Numbered from the stretch's first letter, positions 16,495 through 25,744 are shown. The stretch: 42,430 nucleotides of DNA from JAUIBE01 sp035267185 (GCA_035267185.1 DATFLY010000178.1:1-42430), one strand, 5' to 3'. Program-made: numbers and translations. Notes: generated by a model from the sequence alone, not told the origin.

Positions 16495-18066
16495 ATGAAA
16501 AGAATTGTTCCGATTCTAATGAGCCTGTCACTTGCCGCATGCGCCGTAAACCCGGTCACCGGTGAGCGAAACCTGCAGTTTTACGGCACCGATTGGGAAA
16601 ATGACATTGGTGCGCAGATGTACGCACCCATGAAGCAATCGCAGGGTGGCGAGTTTGTGCTTGATCCACAGCTTGAATCGTATGTCAGCCAGGTTGGGCA
16701 GCGCCTGGCAAGAAATGCCAGGCGCAAGGAAGAACTCGACTTTCAGTTCAGCATCATTAACAGCTCGATCCCCAACGCCTGGGCACTTCCGGGCGGAAAA
16801 ATTGCCATCAATCGCGGGCTCCTGGTTGAGATGGAATCCGAAGCAGAACTGGCAGCAGTCCTTGGGCATGAAATTGTGCATGCAGATGCAGCCCATTCTG
16901 CCCGCGCGCAATCAAAAGGTGTACTGACCCAGGTCGGCACGGTTGCGGGCATGATCATCGTGGGAACCACCCTTGACAGCCCCGGAGCCCGGGATATGGG
17001 AATGCTGGTGCCACAACTTGGTGCCCAGTTACTGACCACCAAGTATGGTCGCGATGCAGAACGTGAGTCAGATGAGTACGGCATGCTTTACATGGCTGAG
17101 GCTGGCTACAACACGAAGGGGGCAGTCGAACTCCAGGAGACCTTTGTGCGACTTTCCGAAGGTCGCAACCAGGATTGGCTTTCCGGGCTTTTTGCCTCTC
17201 ATCCGCCTTCACAGGAAAGAGTGGAAAACAACAAGGAAACAGCACAGCGGCTGGCTGCGGATGGCTACACCGGCGGTGAAATCGGAACGCAGCCCTGGAA
17301 AGAGGCTACTGCTTACCTGCGCCGTGTCCAGCCGGCCTATGATCATTACGACAAGGCCAATGAGGCTGCCGCAGAAAAAGACTGGAAAGACGCCCAGAAG
17401 AAGCTCAATGCAGCCATGCAAATCGAACCCAGGGAATCGCTGTTTCACGCCCTGCAGGGGGACATTTACAGTCACCAGGATCAATTACGCCGTGCTTTAA
17501 CATCCTATGATGAGGCTGTCAGCGCGAATCCAAACCTGTTCTACGGATGGATGAGGCGTGGGCAGGCCCGCTTCAATCTTGATGACAACAGCGGTGCCAG
17601 GGAAGACCTGGAGCACAGCCTCGAGCTACTTCCCACCGCCCAGGCGCACTACATTCTCGGGCAACTGGACCTGCAGGAAAATCGCCGCGTGGCCGCCATG
17701 GACCACTTCAGGGTTGCCGCTCAGTCAAATTCGGAACTGGGCGTGAAGGCCGAACAGGAAATTCTCTCAATGGACCTGCCAGGCAGGGCAGCCAGCTATG
17801 TGGAGGTCAAACCGGCTGTCAACAACAACGGTGAAATGTTCATCCAGGTTGGCAATCTCACGCGATCATCGCTAAACAACATTGAATATCGATTTGCCTG
17901 GATAGACGATTCCGGCCGTACGCGGCAAGGCAACGGTCGTTTCGACGGCGTGATCGAGGGCGGCAAGTGGGCACAACAACAATTGAATGCTCGCATCAAC
18001 AACCCGGCAGATCTCAATCGAAGACTGCAAATTGAAATCACCGGGGCCAACCTGATCGAACAGTGA
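16495..18066 (+). CDS. M48 metalloprotease lipoprotein with TPRs (BepA-like)
   Basis: A 523-residue protein. A lipoprotein signal ends in LAAC (Cys16, followed by Ala, predicting the outer membrane). The zinc-protease motif HEIVH is at 125-129, and the third zinc ligand probably lies in RDAERESDEYGMLYM. Tetratricopeptide repeats span about 275-410 (KDWKDAQKKLNAAMQIEPRE, QLRRALTSYDEAVSANPN and so on). This order matches BepA/YfgC, a periplasmic protease and chaperone that controls assembly of outer-membrane proteins such as LptD. The last 90 residues are strand-rich, of a kind not in E. coli BepA. It stands alone between DUF3108 and a convergent murA. Confidence 0.88.
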   Translation: MKRIVPILMSLSLAACAVNPVTGERNLQFYGTDWENDIGAQMYAPMKQSQGGEFVLDPQLESYVSQVGQRLARNARRKEELDFQFSIINSSIPNAWALPGGKIAINRGLLVEMESEAELAAVLGHEIVHADAAHSARAQSKGVLTQVGTVAGMIIVGTTLDSPGARDMGMLVPQLGAQLLTTKYGRDAERESDEYGMLYMAEAGYNTKGAVELQETFVRLSEGRNQDWLSGLFASHPPSQERVENNKETAQRLAADGYTGGEIGTQPWKEATAYLRRVQPAYDHYDKANEAAAEKDWKDAQKKLNAAMQIEPRESLFHALQGDIYSHQDQLRRALTSYDEAVSANPNLFYGWMRRGQARFNLDDNSGAREDLEHSLELLPTAQAHYILGQLDLQENRRVAAMDHFRVAAQSNSELGVKAEQEILSMDLPGRAASYVEVKPAVNNNGEMFIQVGNLTRSSLNNIEYRFAWIDDSGRTRQGNGRFDGVIEGGKWAQQQLNARINNPADLNRRLQIEITGANLIEQ

Positions 18067-18089
18067 GCCGGAAAATCTGGCGGCTTTTT
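18066..18089 (+). terminator. Possible terminator after the M48 protease
   Basis: AGCCG (18066-18070) and CGGCT (18081-18085) with a 10-base loop, followed by four further T residues. It sits in the short gap between convergent genes. The stem is short, so confidence is moderate. Confidence 0.45.
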
Positions 18090-18093
18090 CGGG

Positions 18094-19359
18094 TCAGCCC
18101 AGGTTTCTTACCCGCTTGATTCGAGCGCCAAGCTGGCCTAGCTTTTCTTCGATGAGTTCGTAACCCCTGTCGATGTGATAAACACGATCCACAGCCGTTT
18201 CGCCTTCTGCAACCAGGCCAGCCAATACCAGGCTGGCCGAAGCACGTAAATCGGTTGCCATGATCGGTGCAGCCATCAACCGCTCAACACCTCGAACGAT
18301 GGCGGTATTGCCCTTCAATTTGATGTCGGCACCCAACCGCTGTAATTCCTGGACATGCATAAAGCGGTTTTCAAACACGGTTTCGGTGATAACACCTGTG
18401 CCATCGGCAATCGTGTTTAACGCCGTAAACTGTGCCTGCATGTCTGTTGGAAACGCCGGATAAGGTGAGGTAGTGACATCCACGGCCTGAGGGCGATTCC
18501 CATGCATGTTCAGTTCAACCCAGTCGTCACCAACACTGACTTCCGCGCCCGCCTCCATCAACTTGTCCAGGACAACATCCAGGTGTTCTGGTCTGGCACG
18601 CGTGCAGCGAATATGACCACCGGTCATTGCTGCGGCCACAAGATAAGTCCCGGTTTCAATCCGGTCCGGAAGAACCGAATAAGGGGCCCCGGACAATCGT
18701 TCTACACCCTCAACGGTAATCGTTGTGGTGCCTGCGCCCTTTATCTTTGCACCCATGGCACTCAGAAATTCAGCCAGGTCCACCACTTCCGGCTCCTGGG
18801 CCGCATTCTCCAGAATGGTCGTGCCCTCGGCCAGCGTGGCAGCCATCAGCAGGTTTTCCGTACCCGTCACTGTGACGGTATCAAGAACGATTCTGGCGCC
18901 TCTAAGGCGGTCAGCACTTGCCTCGATGTTGCCGTTTCGAACCGCAACCTCGGCACCCATCTGTTGTAAACCGTGCAAGTGCAGATTGACGGGCCTGGAG
19001 CCGATTGCGCAACCACCCGGCAACGACACCCGCGCCTCGCCAAAGCGGGCCAGCAAGGGGCCCAGCACCAGGATCGAAGCCCGCATTGTCTTGACCAGAT
19101 CATAAGGCGCTTCGAACAGATCAATTCCGGATGGGTCGATTTCCACATGCATTCGCTCATCCAGCGACAGGCTTGCACCCATGCGGCCCAACAACTCCAT
19201 GGTCGTACTGACATCCTGCAAATGCGGAACGTTGTTGATTTGGCTTGGGCTGTCACCCAGGAGACTCGCCACCAGTATTGGCAGCACAGCATTCTTGGCG
19301 CCGGATATCCAGACTTCACCCTCCAGCGGAATGCCGCCCCTGATTAATATTCTTGCCAT
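18094..19359 (-). CDS. murA: UDP-N-acetylglucosamine 1-carboxyvinyltransferase
   Basis: MurA, 421 residues, makes the first committed peptidoglycan precursor by moving enolpyruvate from PEP to UDP-GlcNAc in the cytoplasm. The catalytic cysteine is Cys117 in LPGGCAIGSRPVNLH; this Cys is the fosfomycin target, so the enzyme should be sensitive rather than the Asp-containing resistant form. SGAKNAVLPILVASLL (19-34) is the N-terminal substrate-binding block. It follows ibaG by 28 bases on the same strand, the usual gammaproteobacterial arrangement. Confidence 0.97.
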   Translation of the reverse strand: MARILIRGGIPLEGEVWISGAKNAVLPILVASLLGDSPSQINNVPHLQDVSTTMELLGRMGASLSLDERMHVEIDPSGIDLFEAPYDLVKTMRASILVLGPLLARFGEARVSLPGGCAIGSRPVNLHLHGLQQMGAEVAVRNGNIEASADRLRGARIVLDTVTVTGTENLLMAATLAEGTTILENAAQEPEVVDLAEFLSAMGAKIKGAGTTTITVEGVERLSGAPYSVLPDRIETGTYLVAAAMTGGHIRCTRARPEHLDVVLDKLMEAGAEVSVGDDWVELNMHGNRPQAVDVTTSPYPAFPTDMQAQFTALNTIADGTGVITETVFENRFMHVQELQRLGADIKLKGNTAIVRGVERLMAAPIMATDLRASASLVLAGLVAEGETAVDRVYHIDRGYELIEEKLGQLGARIKRVRNLG

Positions 19360-19387
19360 ACTCTCATCTCTCTCAGGATCGGGGGCT

Positions 19388-19618
19388 TCAGGAATTTTCA
19401 GCAGGAGTAAGGGTCGTCAGGCCGAGTGCGTGAATTTCATTTCCCATCGTCGGGCCCAAAGTGGCGTAAACCATTCGATGCCGCTGTAATGTACCCTTGC
19501 CTGCAAAGGCTTCGGATACCACGATGGCATCGAAATGAACGCCATCGTCACCACTCACAGTGACTTCGGCTTGTGGTAATCCGGCACGGATCATTTGCTC
19601 TATAGTTATGCTATCCAT
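19388..19618 (-). CDS. ibaG: BolA family protein IbaG
   Basis: A 76-residue BolA-fold protein. The conserved block KGTLQRHRMVYATLGPTMGN includes the invariant histidine that helps bind a [2Fe-2S] cluster with monothiol glutaredoxins. In E. coli this gene (formerly yrbA) also precedes murA and is linked to acid stress and iron-sulphur handling. It reads away from yrbG, with a 103-base gap between them. Confidence 0.93.
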   Translation of the reverse strand: MDSITIEQMIRAGLPQAEVTVSGDDGVHFDAIVVSEAFAGKGTLQRHRMVYATLGPTMGNEIHALGLTTLTPAENS

Positions 19619-19721
19619 AGACTGTCGGGATTTTTGGCGTCACGTATTTGACCTCACAATTGGACAGGTTTCCAGAGGAGGCGGACATCTTAAAGGAATC
19701 TGAGTTGGGCACGCCAGCCGA

Positions 19722-20699
19722 ATGCTGATTGCAAGCATCCAGCTTCTGGGTGGATTCATCCTGCTCGTGTGGGGTGCAGACCGGCTGATTGCGGGTGCAT
19801 CCGCCATTGCCAGGAATCTGGGCGTGTCTCCCCTGATCATTGGCCTGACCATCGTTGCGCTTGGAACATCCGCCCCGGAACTGGTTGTTTCGGCCGTGGC
19901 AGCCTATCGCGGAAATCCTGAATTGGCGGTGGGTAACGCCATCGGTTCAAACATTGCCAATATTGGTCTGATCCTGGGAATCACTGCACTGGTTTACCCC
20001 TTGCGGGTTGAATCAGAAACCCTTAAACGCGAATACCCGCTCCTGATGTTCGTCACCGTCGCCAGCTTCATCATGGCTGCAGACCTGATGTTTACCAATA
20101 CCGAGGGCTGGCTGATGGTCGCCGGCCTGATTGGCATCATTGGCTGGATGGTAGGCCTGGGTCTGCGCAAGGGACCAGCCGACCCATTGGCACTGGAGTT
20201 CGAAGCTGAAATCCCGACCGATATGCCAACCAAGACAGCGCTTATCTGGTTGATGGTGGGAGGAATCGTCCTGCCGCTAAGCTCAAGCTTCCTGGTTGAC
20301 GGTGCCATCACGGTAGCAAGGGCGCTTCACGTTTCGGAGGCAGTCATCGGGCTGACCATCGTGGCATTGGGTACCAGTCTTCCGGAACTTGCTGCGTCAG
20401 TCACGAGTGCGCTGCGCAGGGAAGATGATCTTGCAATCGGCAATATTATCGGCTCGAACATGTTCAACATTCTGGGTGTTCTGGGTGTCGCTGCCACCAT
20501 CACCCCGGTGGCTGTCGAGCCAATCATGTTGAGACAGGACTTCCCGGTGATGTTCGTTTTCACTGTCCTGCTGTTTTTCATGGCGTACGGATTCCGCGGC
20601 CCGGGTCGAATACGTCGTCGATCAGGCGCCTTGCTGTTGACCATGTATGTTGCCTACCAGGTGCTGGTATGGATGACCGCCACACCTGTGCCCGGCTAG
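19722..20699 (+). CDS. yrbG: Calcium/sodium antiporter, CaCA family (YrbG)
   Basis: The 325-residue membrane protein has two homologous halves, each with the alpha-repeat signature of cation/Ca2+ exchangers: GLTIVALGTSAPELVVSAVA with GNAIGSNIANI in the first half, and GLTIVALGTSLPELAASVTS with GNIIGSNMFNILG in the second. About ten hydrophobic helices are apparent. It probably exports Ca2+ in exchange for Na+ or H+. It heads the Kdo/LPS-transport gene set as in E. coli, although its role in that set is unknown. Confidence 0.94.
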   Translation: MLIASIQLLGGFILLVWGADRLIAGASAIARNLGVSPLIIGLTIVALGTSAPELVVSAVAAYRGNPELAVGNAIGSNIANIGLILGITALVYPLRVESETLKREYPLLMFVTVASFIMAADLMFTNTEGWLMVAGLIGIIGWMVGLGLRKGPADPLALEFEAEIPTDMPTKTALIWLMVGGIVLPLSSSFLVDGAITVARALHVSEAVIGLTIVALGTSLPELAASVTSALRREDDLAIGNIIGSNMFNILGVLGVAATITPVAVEPIMLRQDFPVMFVFTVLLFFMAYGFRGPGRIRRRSGALLLTMYVAYQVLVWMTATPVPG

Positions 20700-20709
20700 A
20701 ATAGAAACC

Positions 20710-21705
20710 ATGAATAGCGATTCCGGGCCGAAGCCCCACACTGAAGCCCTCAGGCAAATGGCCGTGGGGGTGATTGAAACCGAAGCAACCGCGGTTAGTG
20801 CACTCATCGAACGAATCGATGAAAACTTCATGAATGCCTGTGAAGCCATGCTGGCATGCAAAGGACGAGTGGTTGTCATCGGCGTTGGGAAATCAGGTCA
20901 TATCGGCAGCAAGATCGCAGCAACACTTGCCAGTACAGGCACTCCTGCTTTTTTCGTTCATCCGGCAGAAGCCAGTCATGGTGATCTGGGCATGATCCAG
21001 AAGGAAGACGTCGTGCTGGCATTGTCAAACTCAGGCGAGACTGACGAGGTCAATACTATACTCCCGCCGCTGAAGCGTATCGGGGTTACCCTGATCGCTC
21101 TGACAGGCAATCCCTCTTCTTCACTGGCCAGGCACTCTGATGTTCACATCGATGTCTCGGTTGAGAAAGAAGCCTGCCCGTTGGGGCTGGCACCCACATC
21201 GAGTACAACAGCGGCCCTGGTCATGGGCGATGCCCTTGCTGTTTCCCTTCTGGAGTCCCGGGGTTTTACCAGGGAGGATTTTGCCCGCTCCCACCCTGCC
21301 GGCCAGCTTGGCAAGCGGCTCTTGCTGCACATTCGCGATGTCATGCACAGTGGGGATAGTATTCCGGCCGTCACAGAGACGGCAACCATCAGCGAGACGA
21401 TTGTGGAAATGACCAGGAAGCGGCTCGGAATGAGTGCAATCCTGGACAGCAACGGCAACGTGACGGGTGTTTTCACGGACGGTGATTTACGTCGAACCAT
21501 GGATGACGGCATTGACCTGCACAAGAGCAGCATCACACGGGTGATGACACATGGTGGCAAGACCATCGAGCCTGGAGCGCTTGCCATTGAAGCGGTACAG
21601 ATGATGCAGGAATTTCGCATCCAGGGGTTGCTGGTTGTTGAAGAATCCGGCGAACTGGTCGGCGCCCTGAATTTCCAGGACCTGCTGAATGCCGGAGTGG
21701 TCTGA
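20710..21705 (+). CDS. kdsD: Arabinose-5-phosphate isomerase
   Basis: A 331-residue SIS-domain enzyme converting ribulose 5-phosphate to arabinose 5-phosphate, the entry to Kdo for LPS. The SIS part shows VVVIGVGKSGHIGSKIAATL, HPAEASHGDLGMI and LALSNSGETDE. PLGLAPTSSTTAALVMGDAL is a strongly conserved block of KdsD/KpsF. A pair of CBS domains occupies the C-terminal third (from about residue 215) and may regulate the enzyme. It starts 10 bases after yrbG and is followed without a gap by kdsC. Confidence 0.96.
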   Translation: MNSDSGPKPHTEALRQMAVGVIETEATAVSALIERIDENFMNACEAMLACKGRVVVIGVGKSGHIGSKIAATLASTGTPAFFVHPAEASHGDLGMIQKEDVVLALSNSGETDEVNTILPPLKRIGVTLIALTGNPSSSLARHSDVHIDVSVEKEACPLGLAPTSSTTAALVMGDALAVSLLESRGFTREDFARSHPAGQLGKRLLLHIRDVMHSGDSIPAVTETATISETIVEMTRKRLGMSAILDSNGNVTGVFTDGDLRRTMDDGIDLHKSSITRVMTHGGKTIEPGALAIEAVQMMQEFRIQGLLVVEESGELVGALNFQDLLNAGVV

Positions 21706-22245
21706 GTGAATCAGTTTCAAAACAAGGAACTCGTGGAACTGGCAGCGGGGGTCCGGCTGCTGGCCCTTGATGTAGATGGTGTGCTGACTGACGGGCGCCT
21801 TTATTTCGATCAGGAGGGCAATGAGCTGAAGGCGTTCTATACCCGTGATGGCCTGGGTCTCAAGGCATTGCAGAAATTTGGCATCACGCTGGCCATCATT
21901 ACCGGCAGAAAGTCCCGCATCGTTTCTGATCGTGCTGCACAACTGGGCATCACGCATGTCTACCAGGGGCGCGACGACAAGCTGAACGCACTTGCAGAAC
22001 TGGTGTCCGAATCAGGGATTGCGGAGCAACAAATCTGTTATGCCGGTGACGACTGGATCGATCTTCCTGTTTTGACCCGTGTTGGGTTTTCAGTTGCTCC
22101 GGCGGATGCTGCGTTAATCGTGCGCGAGAAAGTCCACTGGGTCACCGAAGCTACCGGCGGCAATGGTGCTGTCAGGGAATTGTGTGAACTCATACTTCAT
22201 GCCCAGGGGTACGACAAGCAGTTGGAACAGACGATACTGAGTTAA
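21706..22245 (+). CDS. kdsC: Kdo-8-phosphate phosphatase
   Basis: A 179-residue HAD-family phosphatase that releases Kdo from Kdo 8-phosphate. The catalytic motif LLALDVDGVLTDG contains Asp22 and Asp24; motif II is TGR in AIITGRKS, and the Mg-binding end is YAGDDWIDLPVL. There is no cap domain, consistent with tetrameric C0-type KdsC. The start is GTG at 21706, directly abutting the kdsD stop, which gives the normal length; coupling is likely. Confidence 0.95.
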   Translation: MNQFQNKELVELAAGVRLLALDVDGVLTDGRLYFDQEGNELKAFYTRDGLGLKALQKFGITLAIITGRKSRIVSDRAAQLGITHVYQGRDDKLNALAELVSESGIAEQQICYAGDDWIDLPVLTRVGFSVAPADAALIVREKVHWVTEATGGNGAVRELCELILHAQGYDKQLEQTILS

Positions 22246-22251
22246 GACCTG

Positions 22252-22827
22252 ATGAATCGCTATATCAGCCGACCTGCTACCCGACGCGGAATCGTCATTG
22301 CTGGAATCATCGCGATGATCACGGTGATTGCGACACGCGACATCAAGCAGGATCTTCAACCCAGGCTGCAGGAAGTCGATACCCGTCTTAATTATGCGTT
22401 GTTTGATTTTAAGGGCCAGATCCTTGACGAACAGGGGCAACTGGCAATGACCATCGAAGCGCCTGTTTTAAGAAACAACGCCACCAGTGGTATCGGTGCA
22501 GTTACCAGACCCGAGGTTTATGTCAGGGAAAACGGCAATCAGTGGAGAATGCGGGCCAGCACGGCGGTAATTTCAGCGGATCGCCAATTCGTATCGTTGG
22601 CTGGCGATGTGAGCATTGTCCGCTACAATGCGCAGGACAGCGATGCACTTGAAATTCAAACGCGAGACCTGGTGTTAGACGTCAATTCCCGATCCGGAAA
22701 TACCGATGCCCGGGTCTCCATGAAACACGCGCTTGATCAGCTTTGGGCTGATGGAATGTTTTTGGACCTTGTTAATGACCAATTCGAATTACACGATAAC
22801 GTGAAGGCCATCTATGACACGCCCTGA
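22252..22827 (+). CDS. lptC: LPS export protein LptC
   Basis: A 191-residue bitopic protein. A single N-terminal helix (about 13-28, GIVIAGIIAMITVIATRD) anchors it in the inner membrane. The remainder is a periplasmic beta-jellyroll that passes LPS from LptB2FG to LptA. Family features are the DTRLNYALFDFKG start of the periplasmic part and repeated strand pairs. Identification rests on fold-like pattern and position between kdsC and lptA, as the family is poorly conserved. It overlaps lptA by 14 bases. Confidence 0.9.
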   Translation: MNRYISRPATRRGIVIAGIIAMITVIATRDIKQDLQPRLQEVDTRLNYALFDFKGQILDEQGQLAMTIEAPVLRNNATSGIGAVTRPEVYVRENGNQWRMRASTAVISADRQFVSLAGDVSIVRYNAQDSDALEIQTRDLVLDVNSRSGNTDARVSMKHALDQLWADGMFLDLVNDQFELHDNVKAIYDTP

Positions 22828-23425
22828 ATCCTTGCCTTTGCGGTGCATTTCCTGCGTGATAATTATAATCCTCGGGTTTTACGCGATATCCGCTGTTGCT
22901 CTGCAAAGTGATCGCCAGAAACCCCTCGAGATCAATGCTGATACTTCTGATGGAACACTGGGAGACGGCCGGGCTGAATTACGCGGAAACGTGGAAATAC
23001 GCCAGGGCTCATTGGTGATCCGGGCTGATGTGGCTGAAGTCGAGAAAGTGGAAGGTCGGGTCAGGGAGGTCATCCTGACAGGCACACCAGCGCTGCTTGA
23101 ACAGGAAATCGAACAGCAGGGTCAGGTTCAGGCCAGTGCTGAACGGATCGAGTACAAGGTGGCTACCGGGCTGGTGACGCTGACCGGCAGTGCTGACGTT
23201 AAGCACCCCCAATACAAAGTCAGCGGTGATGTTCTGAACTATGACCTCAACGCCCAGCATTTCCAGGGCAGCGGCGAGCAGGAGAACGGTCGGATCAGGA
23301 TTGAACTTGATCCGGAAGTCATTGAAGACGGTTCACAGACACAGGATCCACCCGTTGCCGAACCTGGCAGTGACCCTGGCACCGATTCAGGATCTGAATC
23401 TGGCGCTGAATCAGAAAACCCCTGA
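22814..23425 (+). CDS. lptA: LPS export periplasmic protein LptA
   Basis: The 203-residue protein has a signal peptide (about 1-30, ending AVA) and then the LptA/OstA jellyroll: QKPLEINADTSDGTL, AELRGNVEIRQGSLVIRAD and ISADR-like strands that form the periplasmic LPS bridge. The last about 30 residues (from DGSQTQDP) are a low-complexity acidic tail of Asp, Glu, Ser, Gly and Pro absent from E. coli LptA. The start lies inside lptC. Confidence 0.92.
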   Translation: MTRPESLPLRCISCVIIIILGFYAISAVALQSDRQKPLEINADTSDGTLGDGRAELRGNVEIRQGSLVIRADVAEVEKVEGRVREVILTGTPALLEQEIEQQGQVQASAERIEYKVATGLVTLTGSADVKHPQYKVSGDVLNYDLNAQHFQGSGEQENGRIRIELDPEVIEDGSQTQDPPVAEPGSDPGTDSGSESGAESENP

Positions 23426-23426
23426 A

Positions 23427-24146
23427 ATGCTCCGCGCTGAAAATCTGCAAAAAACGTATGGGAAGCGTCTTGTTGTGCAAGACGTCAGTATGCAGGTCGA
23501 ACCCGGAAAAGTGGTTGGCCTTCTTGGTCCAAACGGTGCCGGAAAAACCACCTGTTTCTATATGATCGTCGGACTGGTTGCCGCAGATGAAGGCCATATT
23601 TTCGTTGACGAATCCGATATCACCCATGAGCCGGTAAACATCCGCTCCGGAATGGGTGTCGGGTATCTGCCGCAGGACGCCTCTATTTTTCGCAAACTCA
23701 CCGTGGCCGACAACATCGAGGCCATTCTTGAGATGCGCCCGGATCTGGACGTTTCAGGCAGAGAAGAACGTTTGCAGCAACTTATGGAGGACCTGGGTAT
23801 CAGCCACATCGCCGACCAGAAAGGAATCAGCCTTTCAGGCGGGGAAAGACGACGCGCGGAAATAGCCCGGGCGCTGGCGGCTGAGCCCCGGTTTATGCTC
23901 CTCGATGAGCCATTTGCCGGAATTGACCCGATTTCAGTGGTTGAGATTCAGCGAATTGTTGAGCATCTGACAGAACGCAAAATAGGCGTCCTGATTACCG
24001 ATCACAACGTGCGTGAGACCCTTGGCATCTGCCATCACGCGTATATCCTCAACGATGGCAAAGTTTTGGCTGAGGGTAAGCCGGAGGACATCCTGAGCAA
24101 TGACGAGGTCAGAAATGTCTACCTCGGACGGGAATTCAGCCTCTGA
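23427..24146 (+). CDS. lptB: LPS export ABC transporter ATPase LptB
   Basis: The 239-residue cytoplasmic ATPase powers LPS extraction with LptF and LptG. Walker A is GPNGAGKT (34-41), the Q-loop region is GYLPQDASIF, the signature is LSGGERRRAEIARAL and Walker B is FMLLDEPFAGID. The open frame extends upstream to 23241, but that part lies over lptA in another frame. ATG 23427, one base after the lptA stop, gives the usual length and the correct N-terminus MLRAENLQKTYGKR. There is no separate ribosome binding site, so translation is probably coupled to lptA. LptF and LptG are elsewhere, as usual. Confidence 0.96.
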   Translation: MLRAENLQKTYGKRLVVQDVSMQVEPGKVVGLLGPNGAGKTTCFYMIVGLVAADEGHIFVDESDITHEPVNIRSGMGVGYLPQDASIFRKLTVADNIEAILEMRPDLDVSGREERLQQLMEDLGISHIADQKGISLSGGERRRAEIARALAAEPRFMLLDEPFAGIDPISVVEIQRIVEHLTERKIGVLITDHNVRETLGICHHAYILNDGKVLAEGKPEDILSNDEVRNVYLGREFSL

Positions 24147-24210
24147 TTCCGGGAACACGCTACAATGTGCTCAGTGATCAATACGGCAGGATGCCAGGTT
24201 AGCAAGGAAT

Positions 24211-25662
24211 ATGGCTGAACAATCACTCCAACTCAGGCTCACCCAAAAGCTGGCCCTCTCGCCTCAGTTGCAACAGGCGATCAGGCTGCTACAACTCAAT
24301 CGAATCGAACTGCGCGAGTATATCCAGGAGGTTCTTGATGAGAACCCGATCCTGGAACGTGACGAGTCGGAAGGCAGCCAGGATGATCCTGAAGGTAATG
24401 AAGCATCCGATACTTCAGAAACTGATTCGATTGACGAATTTGACCAGTGGGACGAGGAAGTTTCCGAATATGATTCGTGGACAGAGTCCGAGGGCGGGTT
24501 CGAGCCTTCAACGGAAATGCAGATTCCGGACCCTGACGAAGACTCTCTTAACGAACACCTGTTGTGGCAGATCAATCTCGGAAGATTCAGCGAAACGGAT
24601 GCTGCAATAGCAACTGCAATTGTCTTTGCTCTTGACGAAGACGGCTTTTTGCCTGATACAGTCGAAGAAATCCGATCGAGCCTTGCGCCTGAACTTCTGG
24701 TCAGCCCGGAAGAGGTCACGGCTGTCCTTCACCGGGTTCAGCGAATGGAGCCCATCGGTGTGGCCAGTCGCGATGCCGGGGAATGTATTCGAGTCCAATT
24801 GCAGGCACTGCCGGGGGACACGCCCGGGCGCGATCTGGCTTTGAGAATTTCCCGTGATTTTCTCGACCTGGTTGCAGACCACGAGACAGAGGCCTTAAGG
24901 AAGCAGACCCGCTCCAGTGAAGAAGCCCTCAAGTGCGCACTGGATCTGGTTCACTCGCTGGAGCCCAGGCCGGGCGCAAGATTTGATAACCGACGCGATG
25001 AATATCTCGTCCCTGATGTGTATGTTACCCATAACGAGGGCGAGTGGCGGGTCAGTCTGAGCCCGGATAATGATCCTGGCCTCAAGCTCAATCGCTATTA
25101 CATCAGCTTGCTGCGCAAGTCTGGCGGAAAGGACGCCGAGTACCTGCGCGGTCGGTTACAGGAAGCTCGCTGGTTGCTGGCAAGTCTTGAGCTTCGCAAT
25201 CGCACCCTTATTTCTGTCGCCCAGTGCATTGTCGAGCTTCAGGAAGACTTTCTGGAACATGGCGACCTGGCCATGCGACCCCTTATTCTCAAGGATGTTT
25301 CTGAAGCCGTCGGCGTGCATGAATCGACAGTCTCCAGGGCAACCACCAGGAAATATATGCTGACCCCGCGCGGCATTTATGAAATGAAATACTTCTTTTC
25401 AAGCCATGTGCATACCGACCATGGAGATCCGGTCAGTGCCATTGCCGTCAAGGCACGGCTACAAATCCTGCTCCAGAATGAACCACACGAAAAACCTCTG
25501 AGTGATCAGGATCTGTCAGATTTATTGCGGCAAACGGGCATCCGCGCAGCGAGGCGCACGGTTGCGAAATACCGGGAATCGCTGGGAATCGGCTCATCTA
25601 CCGAACGTCGTCGTCAATATCGCCGCCAGAAGTCTATCGAGGCATCACAGTCGTTGAATTGA
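24211..25662 (+). CDS. rpoN: RNA polymerase sigma-54 factor
   Basis: Sigma-54, 483 residues. Region I (1-50, Leu/Gln-rich, SLQLRLTQKLALSPQLQQAI) binds enhancer-binding activators. Region II (about 50-115) is a long acidic linker. The core-binding domain is followed by the HTH in LKDVSEAVGVHESTVSRATT and the RpoN box ARRTVAKYRE at 447-456, which reads the -24 element. It directs nitrogen, motility or envelope regulons according to the activators present. Position between lptB and hpf is the standard order. Confidence 0.97.
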   Translation: MAEQSLQLRLTQKLALSPQLQQAIRLLQLNRIELREYIQEVLDENPILERDESEGSQDDPEGNEASDTSETDSIDEFDQWDEEVSEYDSWTESEGGFEPSTEMQIPDPDEDSLNEHLLWQINLGRFSETDAAIATAIVFALDEDGFLPDTVEEIRSSLAPELLVSPEEVTAVLHRVQRMEPIGVASRDAGECIRVQLQALPGDTPGRDLALRISRDFLDLVADHETEALRKQTRSSEEALKCALDLVHSLEPRPGARFDNRRDEYLVPDVYVTHNEGEWRVSLSPDNDPGLKLNRYYISLLRKSGGKDAEYLRGRLQEARWLLASLELRNRTLISVAQCIVELQEDFLEHGDLAMRPLILKDVSEAVGVHESTVSRATTRKYMLTPRGIYEMKYFFSSHVHTDHGDPVSAIAVKARLQILLQNEPHEKPLSDQDLSDLLRQTGIRAARRTVAKYRESLGIGSSTERRRQYRRQKSIEASQSLN

Positions 25663-25669
25663 AATCGCT

Positions 25670-25697
25670 TTGACTGCATATTCCAGAAGTATAAGAT
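25670..25697 (+). promoter_or_regulatory. Sigma-70-type promoter for hpf
   Basis: TTGACT (25670-25675), 16 bases, TAAGAT (25692-25697). The -35 box matches 5 of 6 and the -10 box 4 of 6. It lies directly after the rpoN stop and 53 bases before the hpf ATG. It also explains why the possible TTG start at 25670 is not a codon: that TTG is part of the -35 box. Confidence 0.55.
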
Positions 25698-25738
25698 TAG
25701 AGTCAGGGTCATTACCTGCCCTGATGTTTGTACCAACC

Positions 25739-25744
25739 AAGGAG
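25739..25744 (+). promoter_or_regulatory. Ribosome binding site deciding the hpf start
   Basis: AAGGAG at 25739-25744 is six bases before ATG 25751. It fixes the start at MQINITGHH, which is also the conserved N-terminus of the family. Confidence 0.8.

Noticed and set aside
23241..23426. N-terminal extension of LptB by 62 residues
   Set aside because: The extension is read out of frame across lptA, and the conserved LptB N-terminus begins at ATG 23427.
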